DNA of 64,000 bases from Rhodoferax_B sp049316285 (GCF_049316285.1 NZ_JBMOXA010000007.1:1-64000), one strand, 5' to 3'. Numbered from the stretch's first letter, positions 48,461 through 57,852 are shown. Numbers and translations are program-made. Notes: generated by a model not told the origin, from the sequence alone.

Positions 48461-50329
48461 TCAGTCCGAGTGTGCACAGCTGTCTTCGTTCTGCTCTTGA
48501 TCCACATCAGCATCCAGGTCCTCAGCACTCGGGGTAAACAGCGCCCGCCACGGCCGTGAGCCGCTCAGCAGGAACGCCAGCGCCTGCGGATCCATGGGCC
48601 TGGCCAGCAGATAACCCTGACCTTCGTCACAGCCCATGGCGCGCAGCGCGGCCAGTTGCGCCCGGGTTTCAATGCCTTCGGCAATACAACGCAGACCCAG
48701 CCGGTGTGCCAGTTCGACAATCACCTTGACGATTTCGCGGGCCGAAGAGTCTTCCAGCATGTCGCTGACAAACTGGCGGTCGATCTTCAAATACTGGATG
48801 GGAAAACGCCGCAGGTAGGCGAGCGACGAATAACCCGTGCCAAAGTCGTCGATGCTCAGCCGCACGCCCAGTTGGCGCAGCGCCTGCAGCGATTGCATCA
48901 CCGACGCCATCTCGCCGATCAGCAGCGACTCGGTCAACTCCAGCTCGATCAAACCTGGTGCTACACCATGGCGCCCCAGCGCAGAGGCCAGATCTTGCGC
49001 GGGGTCGGCGCGGTGGAACTGCAGCGCCGAAATGTTGACCGCCACCACCGGCTGCGCCAGACCCGCCGCGCCCCACTGCCCCAGGTCTTGCAAAGCTTGT
49101 TCGAGCACACGGTCACCCAGACGGCCAATCAGGCCCAGGCGCTCGGCCAGCGGAATGAACTCGGACGGCGCAATCGTGGTGCCGTCTGGCCGATGCCAAC
49201 GCGCCAGCGCCTCCACCCCCGCCAGAGCACCGCTGCGCAGGTCCACCTTGGGTTGGTAGGCCACCTGTATCTCCTGGCGGCGCAGCGCCTCGCGCAGCCA
49301 CAAGGCCAATTGGCGGGGGCGCGCCTGGGCTTCGTACTGCTGAAGGGCGGCGTCGCCGGGGCTGGCTTGTTGGCGCGCAAAAGAGGCATGCAGCAGGGTT
49401 TCGGCCGCCGATCCAGCGCCCGGCGCCAGCGAAGCCAGGCCCGTGGTCACGCCTATGGTGAGCTTGCGCCCCTGGGCCACCTCAAAAGGCTGCGCCAGCG
49501 CGGCCGTCAGGCATTCGGCAAATTGCCGCATCCAGAACACACCACCGTCGCCTACGCGGAAATCCGCTGGCGCCACCACCCCCACGGCGAACTCGTCTGG
49601 CCCCACACGTCCCACAATGCAAACCTGCGCATTGGACGCCGCTAATTGCGAGCAGCGCAGCCCCATCTGACGCAGGATGGCGTCCCCTCCGGCCAGGCCA
49701 AACTGCTCGTTGAGTGCCGTGAAGCCATCGATGTCCAAGGCCAACACATGCACATGTGCGCCCTGCTCGGCCAGGCGCTGCAGAGCACCCACAAATGCGG
49801 AACGGCGTGCCAGCCCGGTGATCGGATCGGTTTCGCCGTGCCGCAGCATGGTGTCGCGCGCCTGCGCCGGGGAAGACAGGCCGGAATACACCCCGAGGTA
49901 GAACGCCGAGGATGAGCCGTGATCGCGCAGCGCGACGATGCTCAGGCATTCCTGGTAGAGGTGGCCGTCTTTGCCGCGATTCCAGATATCCCCGTGCCAG
50001 CGACCATGGCGCTGCAATTCGGCCCACATGCCACGGTAGAAGCCGTCCCCTTGCAAGCCCGAGCGCAGCAGGCTGGTGCGCTGGCCCAGCAACTCGGCAG
50101 CGCTGTATCCCGTGACACGTTCAAAAGCGGCGTTGACACGCTGGATCACGCCGCGCGCATCGGTCAACACCATGGGTGTCGGGGCCTGCTGCAAGGCCTG
50201 CAGCCAAACCGGGGTCAGATCTTGGCTCCTGGGGAAATCTTGCGCGACCGGGCTCTTGGTTCCAACTCTCTCATCACACGTTGATCGGCGCGCAGGCGCC
50301 GCTCGGTTCACATCCACACTCTGCGTCAA
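48461..50329 (-). CDS. PAS-GGDEF-EAL cyclic-di-GMP protein
   Basis: The protein has 622 residues: a PAS domain (~40-165: LTDARGVIQRVNAAFERVTGYSAAELLGQ), a degenerate GGDEF domain (active site is RVGPDEF instead of GGDEF, so probably no synthesis) and a complete-looking EAL domain with EALARW, ELTESLL, DDFGTGYSSL, KIDRQFV and AEGIET. It likely degrades cyclic-di-GMP, with GTP or PAS ligand control. No membrane helices. It lies 133 nt downstream of the response regulator gene on the same strand, so it may be that system's output. Confidence 0.85.
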   Translation of the reverse strand: MTQSVDVNRAAPARRSTCDERVGTKSPVAQDFPRSQDLTPVWLQALQQAPTPMVLTDARGVIQRVNAAFERVTGYSAAELLGQRTSLLRSGLQGDGFYRGMWAELQRHGRWHGDIWNRGKDGHLYQECLSIVALRDHGSSSAFYLGVYSGLSSPAQARDTMLRHGETDPITGLARRSAFVGALQRLAEQGAHVHVLALDIDGFTALNEQFGLAGGDAILRQMGLRCSQLAASNAQVCIVGRVGPDEFAVGVVAPADFRVGDGGVFWMRQFAECLTAALAQPFEVAQGRKLTIGVTTGLASLAPGAGSAAETLLHASFARQQASPGDAALQQYEAQARPRQLALWLREALRRQEIQVAYQPKVDLRSGALAGVEALARWHRPDGTTIAPSEFIPLAERLGLIGRLGDRVLEQALQDLGQWGAAGLAQPVVAVNISALQFHRADPAQDLASALGRHGVAPGLIELELTESLLIGEMASVMQSLQALRQLGVRLSIDDFGTGYSSLAYLRRFPIQYLKIDRQFVSDMLEDSSAREIVKVIVELAHRLGLRCIAEGIETRAQLAALRAMGCDEGQGYLLARPMDPQALAFLLSGSRPWRALFTPSAEDLDADVDQEQNEDSCAHSD

Positions 50330-50462
50330 TCGAGCCTCCAGTGTCCAGCAGTTGTCTGGCAGCGACTTTAGAACGCGGTGCCGCAGTTGTCTGTGGGGAA
50401 GTCTTGACGGCTGTCGAGGGGCGAGTCGGTCAGCGCGAAAAAAACGGCTAGATGAAAGCCCG

Positions 50463-51104
50463 CTAGATTTCGTCCTCGCGCAGCAAGCCGTGGCGTATCG
50501 TCAAACGCACCAGTGCCGTGACGTCGCCCACACCCAGCTTGGCCATCAGGCGGCTGCGGTAGGTGTCAATGGTTTTCGGCGACAGATGCAGCTCGCGGCC
50601 TATGGCCGCACTGGATTGCCCGCGCACCACCATCGCCACAATCTGCCGCTCGCGCGGCGACAAGCTGCTGAACGGGTCGCTGCCGGCATCACCCGTGAGG
50701 GCCTGCACCGCGAGATCGGCCACCTCTTGCCCAAGGTAGCGTCGGCCCAGCACCACGGCGTCAATCGCGCGCAGCACCTCACTGGCCGGCGCACCTTTGA
50801 GCACGTAGCCGGCGGCGCCCAAACGCAGGGCCTCGGCCACATGCTGCGGCTGCGCCGACATGGTCAGCACCACCACATGCACCGGCAGCGCGCGGCGCTG
50901 TAGCTCCACCAGCACTTCCATGCCGGAGCGTCCACCCAGGCTCAGATCGAGCAGCAAGACCTGCGGCTGGCAACGTGCCAGATCGGCCACCGCTTCAGTG
51001 GGGTCGGCCGATTCGCCCACAACCTGATGACCGGCCGCCTGCAACACCGCACGCAAACCCTCGCGCACCATCTGGTGGTCGTCGACAAGGTACAAAGAAG
51101 TCAT
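50463..51104 (-). CDS. NarL/FixJ-type response regulator
   Basis: The protein has 213 residues. The receiver domain has YLVDDHQMVREGL, phosphoacceptor Asp in VLLLDLSLGGRSGMEV and Lys in YVLKGAPASE; the LuxR HTH is LSPRERQIVAMVVRGQSSAAIGRELHLSPKTIDTYRSRLMAKLGV. The gene is 34 nt downstream of the histidine kinase gene and is its evident partner. The DNA targets are unknown, but the EAL gene follows directly. Confidence 0.9.
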   Translation of the reverse strand: MTSLYLVDDHQMVREGLRAVLQAAGHQVVGESADPTEAVADLARCQPQVLLLDLSLGGRSGMEVLVELQRRALPVHVVVLTMSAQPQHVAEALRLGAAGYVLKGAPASEVLRAIDAVVLGRRYLGQEVADLAVQALTGDAGSDPFSSLSPRERQIVAMVVRGQSSAAIGRELHLSPKTIDTYRSRLMAKLGVGDVTALVRLTIRHGLLREDEI

Positions 51105-51138
51105 TCACCCATCCTGTTCAAGATCTCCGCAATCCATT

Positions 51139-52656
51139 TCATGCCGCGGCCATGGCCCACGACAAGCGCACCAAGGTGCCGCCTTCTGCCGGGCTTTGCA
51201 CAGCGAATCGTGCACCTATGGCCAGGGCGCGCTCGCGCATGCCGACCATGCCCAGATGGCCGGGCCGCGCACGTTCGGCATCGGCCGGCAGGCCTTTGCC
51301 GTCGTCAATCACCTCGAGCACAAAGGCCTGCGCATCACCGCTCAGCACCACACGGATCAACGAAGCCCCGGCATGGTGGATGGCGTTGCCCAGCGCTTCG
51401 CGGGCCACCATGAAGGCGGCGTATTCAACATCCGGCGGCCAACGCAGGTCGACGACTTCCGGTTCGGTCTCGAGCAATACATCCAGCCCCAGCGGCGCCC
51501 GGCTGCGCGTCCGCACTTCGTTCTCCAACGCGGCCGCCAGGCCGTTGTCATCCAGCAGCGGCGGCCGCAAATCCACCAGCACCTGGCGCACCTCGCGTAT
51601 CGCCTGGTCTATCAGGCCACCCAGATGGGCGCCGTGGGGATCCGCCGCCGCGGCGTTGTGTGCACCCACAACACTGGCCGCATCAAACGACAGGCGCATG
51701 GCGGTGAGCGTCTGCCCCAGCTGGTCGTGCAGTGCCTGGGCCAGGCGGCGCGTGGTGGTTTTCTCTTGCGTCATCAGCTGCTGCGCCAGTTCGGACAGTT
51801 CAAACTGGTACTTGAGCAGGGCCGTCTCGGCCTTCACGCGCTGCGTCACATCGCGCAGGATGGCGGTGAGTGTCAGTTTGCCGTTGATGGTGGCCTGCGA
51901 GATGGAGGCTTCGAGCTCCAGCTCTTCCCCGGCTGCAGTCAGGCCCTTTACCCGCCCTGCCCCCATGGCGCGCCGCGTCACCTTGGACTGCGCAAAACCC
52001 TGCAGGTCGCTGCCGTGGCGCTGGCGATAACGCGGCGGCATCAACCCATCCAGCGACTGGCCGAGCATGGACTGGGCACTGCGGCCAAAGATGCGCTCGG
52101 CCGCGGGATTGAACAGCATGATGCTGCCCGCCGCATCGGTGCTGACCACCGCGTCGCTGGCGGCATCGATGATGGCCGCCAGGGTTTCCTGGTGCTCGGC
52201 CAGGCGTTGTTCGGCACGCACGCGCTCGGTCACGTCGCGCAGTATGACGGTGTAGATGGGGCGGCCCTGCACCAGCACATGGGAGATAGAAGCCTCAAGC
52301 GGAAACTCTTCGCCATCAGCGCGCAAACCACTCACGGGCCCGAGCTTGCCCATGCGGCGCGCGGTCACACCGGTCTCGCCAAAGGTCTGCATATGTCCCT
52401 GGTGCTGCGCCCTGAACCGCGCGGGTATGAATTGTGTCAACGACTGCCCCAGCGCGGCCTCGGCGGCGCAGCGAAACATGCGTTCGGCCGCTTGGTTGAA
52501 GAGCAATATGGTCTGGTTCTCGTCCACCGTGACGATGCCGTCCATGGCGGATTCAAACATCGCCGCCAGCCAGGCGCCGCTGTCGGGCAAGGCGGCAGCA
52601 CCAGAGCGCACGGAGACGGATGGATCGGCGGGGCGGCTACTGTGCGTTGGGGGCAT
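51139..52656 (-). CDS. Cytoplasmic PAS-PAS sensor histidine kinase (NarX-type HisKA_3)
   Basis: The protein has 505 residues. Two PAS domains (AMDGIVTVDENQTILLFNQAAERMF... and ASDAVVSTDAAGSIMLFNPAAERIF...) each end in a VILRDVTERV-like or AILRDVTQRV-like segment. The dimerisation helix has RRLAQALHDQLGQTLTAMRL with the phospho-His, and the ATPase has REALGNAIHHAGAS and DDGKGLP. No membrane segment, so it senses inside the cell (redox, oxygen or ligand through PAS). It forms a two-component pair with the response regulator downstream. Confidence 0.9.
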   Translation of the reverse strand: MPPTHSSRPADPSVSVRSGAAALPDSGAWLAAMFESAMDGIVTVDENQTILLFNQAAERMFRCAAEAALGQSLTQFIPARFRAQHQGHMQTFGETGVTARRMGKLGPVSGLRADGEEFPLEASISHVLVQGRPIYTVILRDVTERVRAEQRLAEHQETLAAIIDAASDAVVSTDAAGSIMLFNPAAERIFGRSAQSMLGQSLDGLMPPRYRQRHGSDLQGFAQSKVTRRAMGAGRVKGLTAAGEELELEASISQATINGKLTLTAILRDVTQRVKAETALLKYQFELSELAQQLMTQEKTTTRRLAQALHDQLGQTLTAMRLSFDAASVVGAHNAAAADPHGAHLGGLIDQAIREVRQVLVDLRPPLLDDNGLAAALENEVRTRSRAPLGLDVLLETEPEVVDLRWPPDVEYAAFMVAREALGNAIHHAGASLIRVVLSGDAQAFVLEVIDDGKGLPADAERARPGHLGMVGMRERALAIGARFAVQSPAEGGTLVRLSWAMAAA

Positions 52657-52883
52657 TCATCATTCCAGTGGAGGGACCTCGCAGCTTGCACACCAGCATC
52701 AAGCCCAGGCTGAAGAAGATCGAGCGTCGATTCTATGTGTGACACACACGCTTCCAGGCGCAAGGCCGCAACACGCAGCCAAGTCTCCCCACAAGCCAAA
52801 TCGAGAACTCCCGACAGTGCTTTGGTGGGCGCAAACCTACATTCCCCCTCAGCCACAAACCGTGCGCAAAGAAGGATGACGCC

Positions 52884-54593
52884 ATGCAAACCAACCTGCC
52901 CGTGAGCCAGAACGAGTACCTCTTCCCCGAGACCGATCTGCTGGTGTCGACCACCGACACCCGGGGGCACATCACCCATTGCAATGAAGCCTTCATGACC
53001 ACTTCGGGCTTCAGCTACGAAGAACTCATAGGTCAGCCGCACAACCTGATCCGCCACCCGGACATGCCCGAGGCGGCCTTCAAGGACATGTGGCGCACCA
53101 TAGGCCGGGGCCAACCGTGGACCGGCATGGTGAAGAACCGGCGCAAGAACGGCGACTACTACTGGGTCGAGGCCAACGTCACCCCCATCATGGAAGCGGG
53201 CAAACCCAAGGGTTATATGTCGGTGCGTGTACAGCCCAGCCGCGCGCAGGTCGAACAGGCGCAGAAGCTGTATGCGCAACTCCATCTGGAAAAAAAGGCC
53301 GGCAAGCGCCCCTCCGTCCGCCTGCAGGAGGGTCTGGTGTGCCAGCGCGGCATCCGCGGCTGGCCAGCGCGTTTGCGCAGCGCCCCGCTGACCGCCTGGC
53401 TGGCCGCCGCCACGGCAGTCATCGCGGGCTTGGCGCTGTTGCCCGACGTATGGGGCTGGCAAGGCGGTCAAGCCCTGGCCACACGCGCGGCGGTGCTGGC
53501 GCTGGGCCTGGGTGCTGTCCTCACCTGGTTCCATTGGAAGTTGAGCGCAGGTCTGGCCGACGCCGTGCGCTTTGCCGGTGAACTCTCCGCCTGCAACCTC
53601 GCCAGCCGCCCCGCCCTGGGTCACGCCGAACCGCTGGGCGGCCTAATGCGCCGGCTGCACCAGATCCAGGTGAACCTGCGTGCGGTGGTCGGCGACGTGC
53701 GGCGCGAGATGGAAGGTTTCAGCACCTCGGCCGGGGAGATCGCCCAAGGCAGCCTGGATTTGTCGGCACGCACCGAAACCCAGGCCAGCAATCTGGAGGA
53801 GACCGCCGCGTCCATGGAGGAGCTGGCGAGCATCGTGCGCCAAAGTGCCGACACCGCCGAAGAAGTCTGCCAACACAGCGAAGCCAGCACGGCGCTGGCC
53901 ACGCGTGGCGAACACGCGGTTGAACAAGCCGGCCAAGCCATGGCCGCCATAGCTCAGTCGTCGCGCCAGATTGGCGACATCAGCGACCTGATCGAAAGCA
54001 TTGCATTCCAGACCAACATCCTCTCGCTCAACGCGGCCATAGAAGCCGCCCGTGCAGGTGAACAAGGGCGTGGCTTCACGGTCGTGGCCTCCGAGGTGCG
54101 TGCCTTGGCCAACCGCAGCTCGTCTGCGGCCAAGGAGATCCGTCAGCTCATCGCCCAGGCACAGGCACGCACCGCAGAAGGCAGCAAACGCATAGAGGGT
54201 GCGGGCGAGGTGCTGCACGAGGTGCGGCGCTCGGTGCAGCAAGTGGGCGCAATGGTGCGGCAGATCAGCGAAGCCGCGCACGAGCAATCCCAGGGCATCT
54301 CGCAGGTCAACGAAGCCGTGAGCCAGCTCGACGGTGTGACGCAGCAAAACGCGGCGCTGGTGGAAGAGTCCACGGCCGCCGCGACCGCACTGACCCACAG
54401 CGCCCAGGCCCTGCAGAACGCGGTATCGGTTTTCCAGATAAGCACGGCGGCTTCGGCCACGCCTGCACCCACACTTTTTGCCGTCCCTACTGCCGCAAGG
54501 AATTCACATGCACAAGCGCCCCACGCCCACCTGCTCGCAATGCCGTCTGCGCGAGCAGTGCCTGCCCGTAGACCTGAGCTGCGCGCAGCTTGA
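52884..54593 (+). CDS. PAS-containing methyl-accepting chemotaxis protein (Aer-like)
   Basis: The protein has 569 residues: a PAS domain at ~15-120 (STTDTRGHITHCNEAFMTTSGFSYEELIGQPHNLIRHPDMP, then RRKNGDYYWVEANVTPI), two membrane helices at ~170-220 (LTAWLAAATAVIAGLALLPDVWG and AAVLALGLGAVLTWF), a signalling domain with the hairpin tip ESIAFQTNILSLNAAIEAARAGEQGRGFTVVASEVRALA, and a loose C-terminus. The layout is that of the aerotaxis receptor Aer, which binds FAD in PAS. There is no WxxxF-type CheR tether. The end overlaps the next gene by 86 nt, so its last ~30 residues are constrained by both frames. Confidence 0.85.
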   Translation: MQTNLPVSQNEYLFPETDLLVSTTDTRGHITHCNEAFMTTSGFSYEELIGQPHNLIRHPDMPEAAFKDMWRTIGRGQPWTGMVKNRRKNGDYYWVEANVTPIMEAGKPKGYMSVRVQPSRAQVEQAQKLYAQLHLEKKAGKRPSVRLQEGLVCQRGIRGWPARLRSAPLTAWLAAATAVIAGLALLPDVWGWQGGQALATRAAVLALGLGAVLTWFHWKLSAGLADAVRFAGELSACNLASRPALGHAEPLGGLMRRLHQIQVNLRAVVGDVRREMEGFSTSAGEIAQGSLDLSARTETQASNLEETAASMEELASIVRQSADTAEEVCQHSEASTALATRGEHAVEQAGQAMAAIAQSSRQIGDISDLIESIAFQTNILSLNAAIEAARAGEQGRGFTVVASEVRALANRSSSAAKEIRQLIAQAQARTAEGSKRIEGAGEVLHEVRRSVQQVGAMVRQISEAAHEQSQGISQVNEAVSQLDGVTQQNAALVEESTAAATALTHSAQALQNAVSVFQISTAASATPAPTLFAVPTAARNSHAQAPHAHLLAMPSARAVPARRPELRAA

Positions 54594-55224
54594 ACGCGTC
54601 GATGGGCTGGTCAGCCAGCGCATCCGCGTGCGCCGCGGCCAAACCCTGATCCACCCCGGCAGTACGTTTCGCAGCTTGTTTGCCATTCGCAGCGGATTCT
54701 TCAAGTCGGTGCACGGCATGGCCAATGGCCGTGAGCAAGTGGTCGGCTTCCAGATGGCTGGCGACACCCTGGGCCTTGACGGCATGGGCAGCGGCCAACA
54801 CAGCAGCAGTGTGGTGGCACTGGAAGACGCCGAAGTCTGCGCCATGTCCTTTGCCCAGATGGAAGGCCTGGCGCGCGAAATCGGCCCCATGCAAAAACAC
54901 ATACACCAACTGCTGGGTCGGGAAATGGCGCATGAGCGCAACGTGATGCTGCTGTTGGGCAGCATGTCCGCGGAAGAACGCGTCGCCGCATTTTTGCTCG
55001 ACCTGCTGCAGCGCCTGCACCAGCGCGGCTTATCGGCTTCGGAACTGGTGCTGCGCATGTCGCGCGCCGACATCGGCTCCTACCTCGGGCTGAAGCTCGA
55101 AACCGTCAGCCGCACCTTCAGCAAACTCGCCGCCGATGGCCTGCTGGAAGTGGACAAGCGCCACGTACGCGTGGTGAATGCCGAAGCGCTGCAGCGCACC
55201 GGGCGGGGTTTGGCAGCGGCGTGA
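54508..55224 (+). CDS. FNR-type Crp-family regulator
   Basis: The protein has 238 residues from ATG 54508 (AAGGAA upstream). The N-terminal cysteines (CSQCRLREQC, i.e. CxxCx5C) plus Cys in AEVCAMSF give the four ligands of an FNR oxygen-sensing [4Fe-4S] cluster. The cNMP-binding-like domain and a C-terminal HTH with RADIGSYLGLKLETVSRTFSKL follow; its ETVSR fits contact with TTGAT-type FNR boxes. It is nested in the end of the Aer-like gene, so the two may be co-expressed, giving oxygen taxis and oxygen control from one locus. Confidence 0.9.
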   Translation: MHKRPTPTCSQCRLREQCLPVDLSCAQLERVDGLVSQRIRVRRGQTLIHPGSTFRSLFAIRSGFFKSVHGMANGREQVVGFQMAGDTLGLDGMGSGQHSSSVVALEDAEVCAMSFAQMEGLAREIGPMQKHIHQLLGREMAHERNVMLLLGSMSAEERVAAFLLDLLQRLHQRGLSASELVLRMSRADIGSYLGLKLETVSRTFSKLAADGLLEVDKRHVRVVNAEALQRTGRGLAAA

Positions 55225-55239
55225 CCAATCGCGCGCATC

Positions 55240-55270
55240 AAAAAAGCCCCGCCGTGCAACAGCGGGGCTT
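55240..55270. terminator. Bidirectional terminator between FNR and icd genes
   Basis: GCCCCGC at 55246-55252 pairs with GCGGGGC at 55262-55268 around a 9-nt loop. Six A bases before it act as a T-run for the minus strand (icd). It separates the convergent genes. Confidence 0.75.
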
Positions 55271-55306
55271 GGCGGCGTGCCCTGGGCGCTCCTGGGCCGC
55301 AGGGAT

Positions 55307-56560
55307 TTACATGTTGTCAATCATGACCTGGCCAAAACCAGAACAGCTGACCTGCGTCGCGCCTTCCATCAGGCGCGCAAAGTCGTAAGTCACCTTCTTC
55401 GACTGTATGGACGTTTCCAGCGACTTGATCAGCAGGTTGGCGGCCTCAGTCCAGCCCATGTGGCGCAGCATCATCTCGGCCGAGAGGATTTCCGAGCCTG
55501 GGTTCACATAGTCCTTGCCCGCATACTTGGGCGCCGTGCCGTGCGTGGCCTCGAACATGGCCACGGTGTCGGACATGTTGCCGCCTGGCGCAATGCCGAT
55601 GCCGCCAACCTGCGCGGCCAGCGCATCGGAGATGTAGTCGCCGTTCAGGTTCAAGGTGGCGACCACGCTGTATTCGGCCGGGCGCAGCAGGATTTGCTGC
55701 AGGAAGGCGTCGGCGATCACGTCTTTGATGATGATCTCTTTGCCGGTTTTGGGGCTTTTCAGGCGGCACCAGGGGCCGCCGTCAATCAGTTCGGCACCAA
55801 ACTCTTTTTGCGCCAAGGCGTAGGCCCAGTCACGGAAGCCACCCTCGGTGAACTTCATGATGTTGCCCTTGTGCACGATGGTGACATTCGGCTTTTCGTT
55901 GTCGATGGCGTATTGAATGGCTTTGCGGATCAGGCGCTGCGTGCCTTCGATGGACACCGGCTTGATGCCCAGGGCCGACGTCTCGGGGAAGCGGATCTTC
56001 TTCGAGCCCAGCTCGTCTTGCAGGAACTTGATGAGCTTCTTGGCCTTGTCGCTCTCGGCTTCGTATTCGATGCCGGCATAGATGTCTTCCGAGTTCTCGC
56101 GGAAGATCACCATATTGGTCTTTTCCGGTTCTTTGAGTGGCGACGGCACACCCTTAAAGTACTGCACCGGGCGCAGGCACACATACAAGTCCAGTTGCTG
56201 GCGCAGCGCCACATTCAGCGAGCGGATGCCGCCGCCCACGGGTGTGGTCAGCGGGCCCTTGATGGACACCAGGTAGTCGCGCACCACCTCCAGGGTTTCC
56301 TCGGGCAGCCAGACGTCTGGGCCGTAGAGCTTGGTGGCCTTTTCGCCGGCAAACACTTCCATCCACTGGAGCTTGCGTTTGCCGCCATAGGCCTTGGCCA
56401 CGGCTGCATCCACCACCTTGAGCATCACCGGCGTGATGTCTTTGCCAACGCCGTCACCCTCGATGTACGGGATGATGGGCTGGTCGGGCACGTTCAACGT
56501 CCTGTCGGCGTTGACCGTGATCTTCTGGCCTTCAGCCGGTACTTGGATGTGCTGGTACAT
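55307..56560 (-). CDS. icd: Isocitrate dehydrogenase, NADP-dependent
   Basis: The protein has 417 residues from ATG 56560 (GGAGAAC upstream). IPYIEGDGVGKDIT, GGGIRSLNVALRQQLDLYVCLRP (with the substrate-binding Ser/Arg region), FRENSEDIYAGIE, VHKGNIMKFTEGGFRDW and ATHGTAPKYAGKD are all as in the E. coli-type homodimeric enzyme. It oxidises isocitrate to 2-oxoglutarate and CO2 with NADP+ in the TCA cycle. The Ser in GGGIRSLN is the position phosphorylated by AceK where that kinase exists. Confidence 0.95.
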   Translation of the reverse strand: MYQHIQVPAEGQKITVNADRTLNVPDQPIIPYIEGDGVGKDITPVMLKVVDAAVAKAYGGKRKLQWMEVFAGEKATKLYGPDVWLPEETLEVVRDYLVSIKGPLTTPVGGGIRSLNVALRQQLDLYVCLRPVQYFKGVPSPLKEPEKTNMVIFRENSEDIYAGIEYEAESDKAKKLIKFLQDELGSKKIRFPETSALGIKPVSIEGTQRLIRKAIQYAIDNEKPNVTIVHKGNIMKFTEGGFRDWAYALAQKEFGAELIDGGPWCRLKSPKTGKEIIIKDVIADAFLQQILLRPAEYSVVATLNLNGDYISDALAAQVGGIGIAPGGNMSDTVAMFEATHGTAPKYAGKDYVNPGSEILSAEMMLRHMGWTEAANLLIKSLETSIQSKKVTYDFARLMEGATQVSCSGFGQVMIDNM

Positions 56561-56834
56561 AGAAAAAGTTCTCCGATGGATGCAGACCGTCGGCATGCAT
56601 TCTTGTGGGTGGGAATCTTGTGAGATGGCCGGAAGATTCTAGTCTCAAGCCTGCGGCCTCCAGCCGCTGCGGCCGCGCGCTGGCGACAAGCCGCAGCGCC
56701 ACACGAGCACAAGATAAAGTTTTGGTAAAGCCGTCAACTCAGACATGTATGCGTTCGTTACAGGAGTACCTTTCAGAACTTCTGAAGGGGCAACCCACAA
56801 CTTTTGACAAGCTTTGTTTCCCAAGGATCGCACC

Positions 56835-57110
56835 ATGCACAAGATCGCCTCCGCCCTCCTGGTCAGTCTGTTTGCTGTGGGTGCTTTTGCCCAGACCCCC
56901 GCGCCTGCTGCAGCGCCCGCCAAGCCTCATGCGTCTGCCAAGCACGCCAGCAGCAAACCCGCCGCGCACACCACCACGCACGCGAAGAAGAAGACCAGCA
57001 CCCAACACGCTGCGGCTCACCCCAAGTCGGCCACCAAACACGCCAAGAAGCCGAGCACCAAGACCCACACCGCCAAAAAGGCTACGCCGCACCAACACAA
57101 GACGGCCTGA
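56835..57110 (+). CDS. Exported Lys/Ala/His/Thr-rich low-complexity protein
   Basis: The protein has 91 residues. Signal peptide MHKIASALLVSLFAVGAFAQ is followed by low-complexity sequence of Ala, Lys, His, Thr, Ser and Pro (many KK, HAKK, TKTH units), like a histone H1 tail but exported. The start at 56835 is preferred to 56814. Such proteins are frequent in Comamonadaceae; a role in acid buffering, metal binding or surface charge is possible but not proven. A terminator follows at 57137. The 274 nt upstream hold the divergent icd and this gene's promoters; no other gene is seen. Confidence 0.65.
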   Translation: MHKIASALLVSLFAVGAFAQTPAPAAAPAKPHASAKHASSKPAAHTTTHAKKKTSTQHAAAHPKSATKHAKKPSTKTHTAKKATPHQHKTA

Positions 57111-57136
57111 CCCGAACGCCAGACTTGGATGAAAAT

Positions 57137-57160
57137 GCCCGCTTCTAGCGGGCTTTTTTT
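57137..57160 (+). terminator. Rho-independent terminator after basic exported protein
   Basis: GCCCGC at 57137-57142 pairs with GCGGGC at 57148-57153 around TTCTA, followed by seven T bases. Confidence 0.85.
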
Positions 57161-57204
57161 GGCCCGAATCCCAAACCAGATCGCATGTTTAGAAAGTGCT
57201 GGCA

Positions 57205-57681
57205 ATGAAGATGACTTGGCAACAGTGGAGCCTGCGCGGCATGGTCGCCGGCTTGTGTTTCGTCGCGCTTATGGCGCAGGCGCAGGAGGCACCGCAGATA
57301 GATCTGCCACGCATACAGATCGGTGCCGGCATGTACATCATCGATACCCAGTTGGCGACCACCGCGCGTCAGCGCGAGATCGGGCTGATGTTCCGCAAGG
57401 AGATGCCGCAGCAGGAAGGCATGCTGTTTGTGTTTGAAACCCCCAGCCAGCAGTGTTTCTGGATGAAGAACACCATACTGCCCCTGACCGCCGCTTTTGT
57501 GGACGACGATGGCACCATCGTCAACCTCGAAGACATGAAGCCCCAAACGCTGGACTCGCATTGCTCCAAGCGCCCGGTGCGCTACGTGCTGGAGATGAAC
57601 CTGGGCTGGTTTGCCAAGAAGGGCATCAAGGCTGGCAGCAAGCTCACCGGCAAGCCGTTTGAAGCCAAGAAGGCCGGCTAA
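57205..57681 (+). CDS. Exported DUF192 family protein
   Basis: The protein has 158 residues from ATG 57205 (a GTG at 57196 is also in frame). Signal peptide-like SLRGMVAGLCFVALMAQAQ is followed by the DUF192 core: IDTQLATTARQREIGLMFRKEMPQQEGMLFVFETPSQQCFWMKNTILPLTAAFVDDDGTI and a C-terminal VRYVLEMNLGWFAKKGIKAGSKL. The family's function is not known; the domain is a small beta barrel. Terminators flank it on both sides, so it is a single-gene unit. Confidence 0.85.
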   Translation: MKMTWQQWSLRGMVAGLCFVALMAQAQEAPQIDLPRIQIGAGMYIIDTQLATTARQREIGLMFRKEMPQQEGMLFVFETPSQQCFWMKNTILPLTAAFVDDDGTIVNLEDMKPQTLDSHCSKRPVRYVLEMNLGWFAKKGIKAGSKLTGKPFEAKKAG

Positions 57682-57701
57682 GAACTTTGCCGCCGGAAAA
57701 C

Positions 57702-57729
57702 AAAAAACCGACCCTTGGGTCGGTTTTTT
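57702..57729. terminator. Bidirectional terminator after DUF192 gene
   Basis: CCGACCC and GGGTCGG form a 7-bp stem around a 2-nt TT spacer (57708-57714 with 57717-57723; on folding the loop widens by opening the last pair). Flanking A and T runs of six make it work both ways. The nearest minus-strand gene is sodB at 57853. Confidence 0.8.
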
Positions 57730-57852
57730 GTTGCTAAGGCTTAAAGGCCTATTTCGTTTGCAGATCAAGCGTGAACGCGAAGACGAAGCGCAGACATTAC
57801 AGGCGTAAGGCAAGCGAAGTCGACAATGTGCACGTTTGATCTGGAAATGAAA

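Noticed and set aside
52736..52750. GTGTG-A-CACAC symmetric site before the chemoreceptor
   Set aside because: Short and simple in sequence; could arise by chance and no regulator is suggested.
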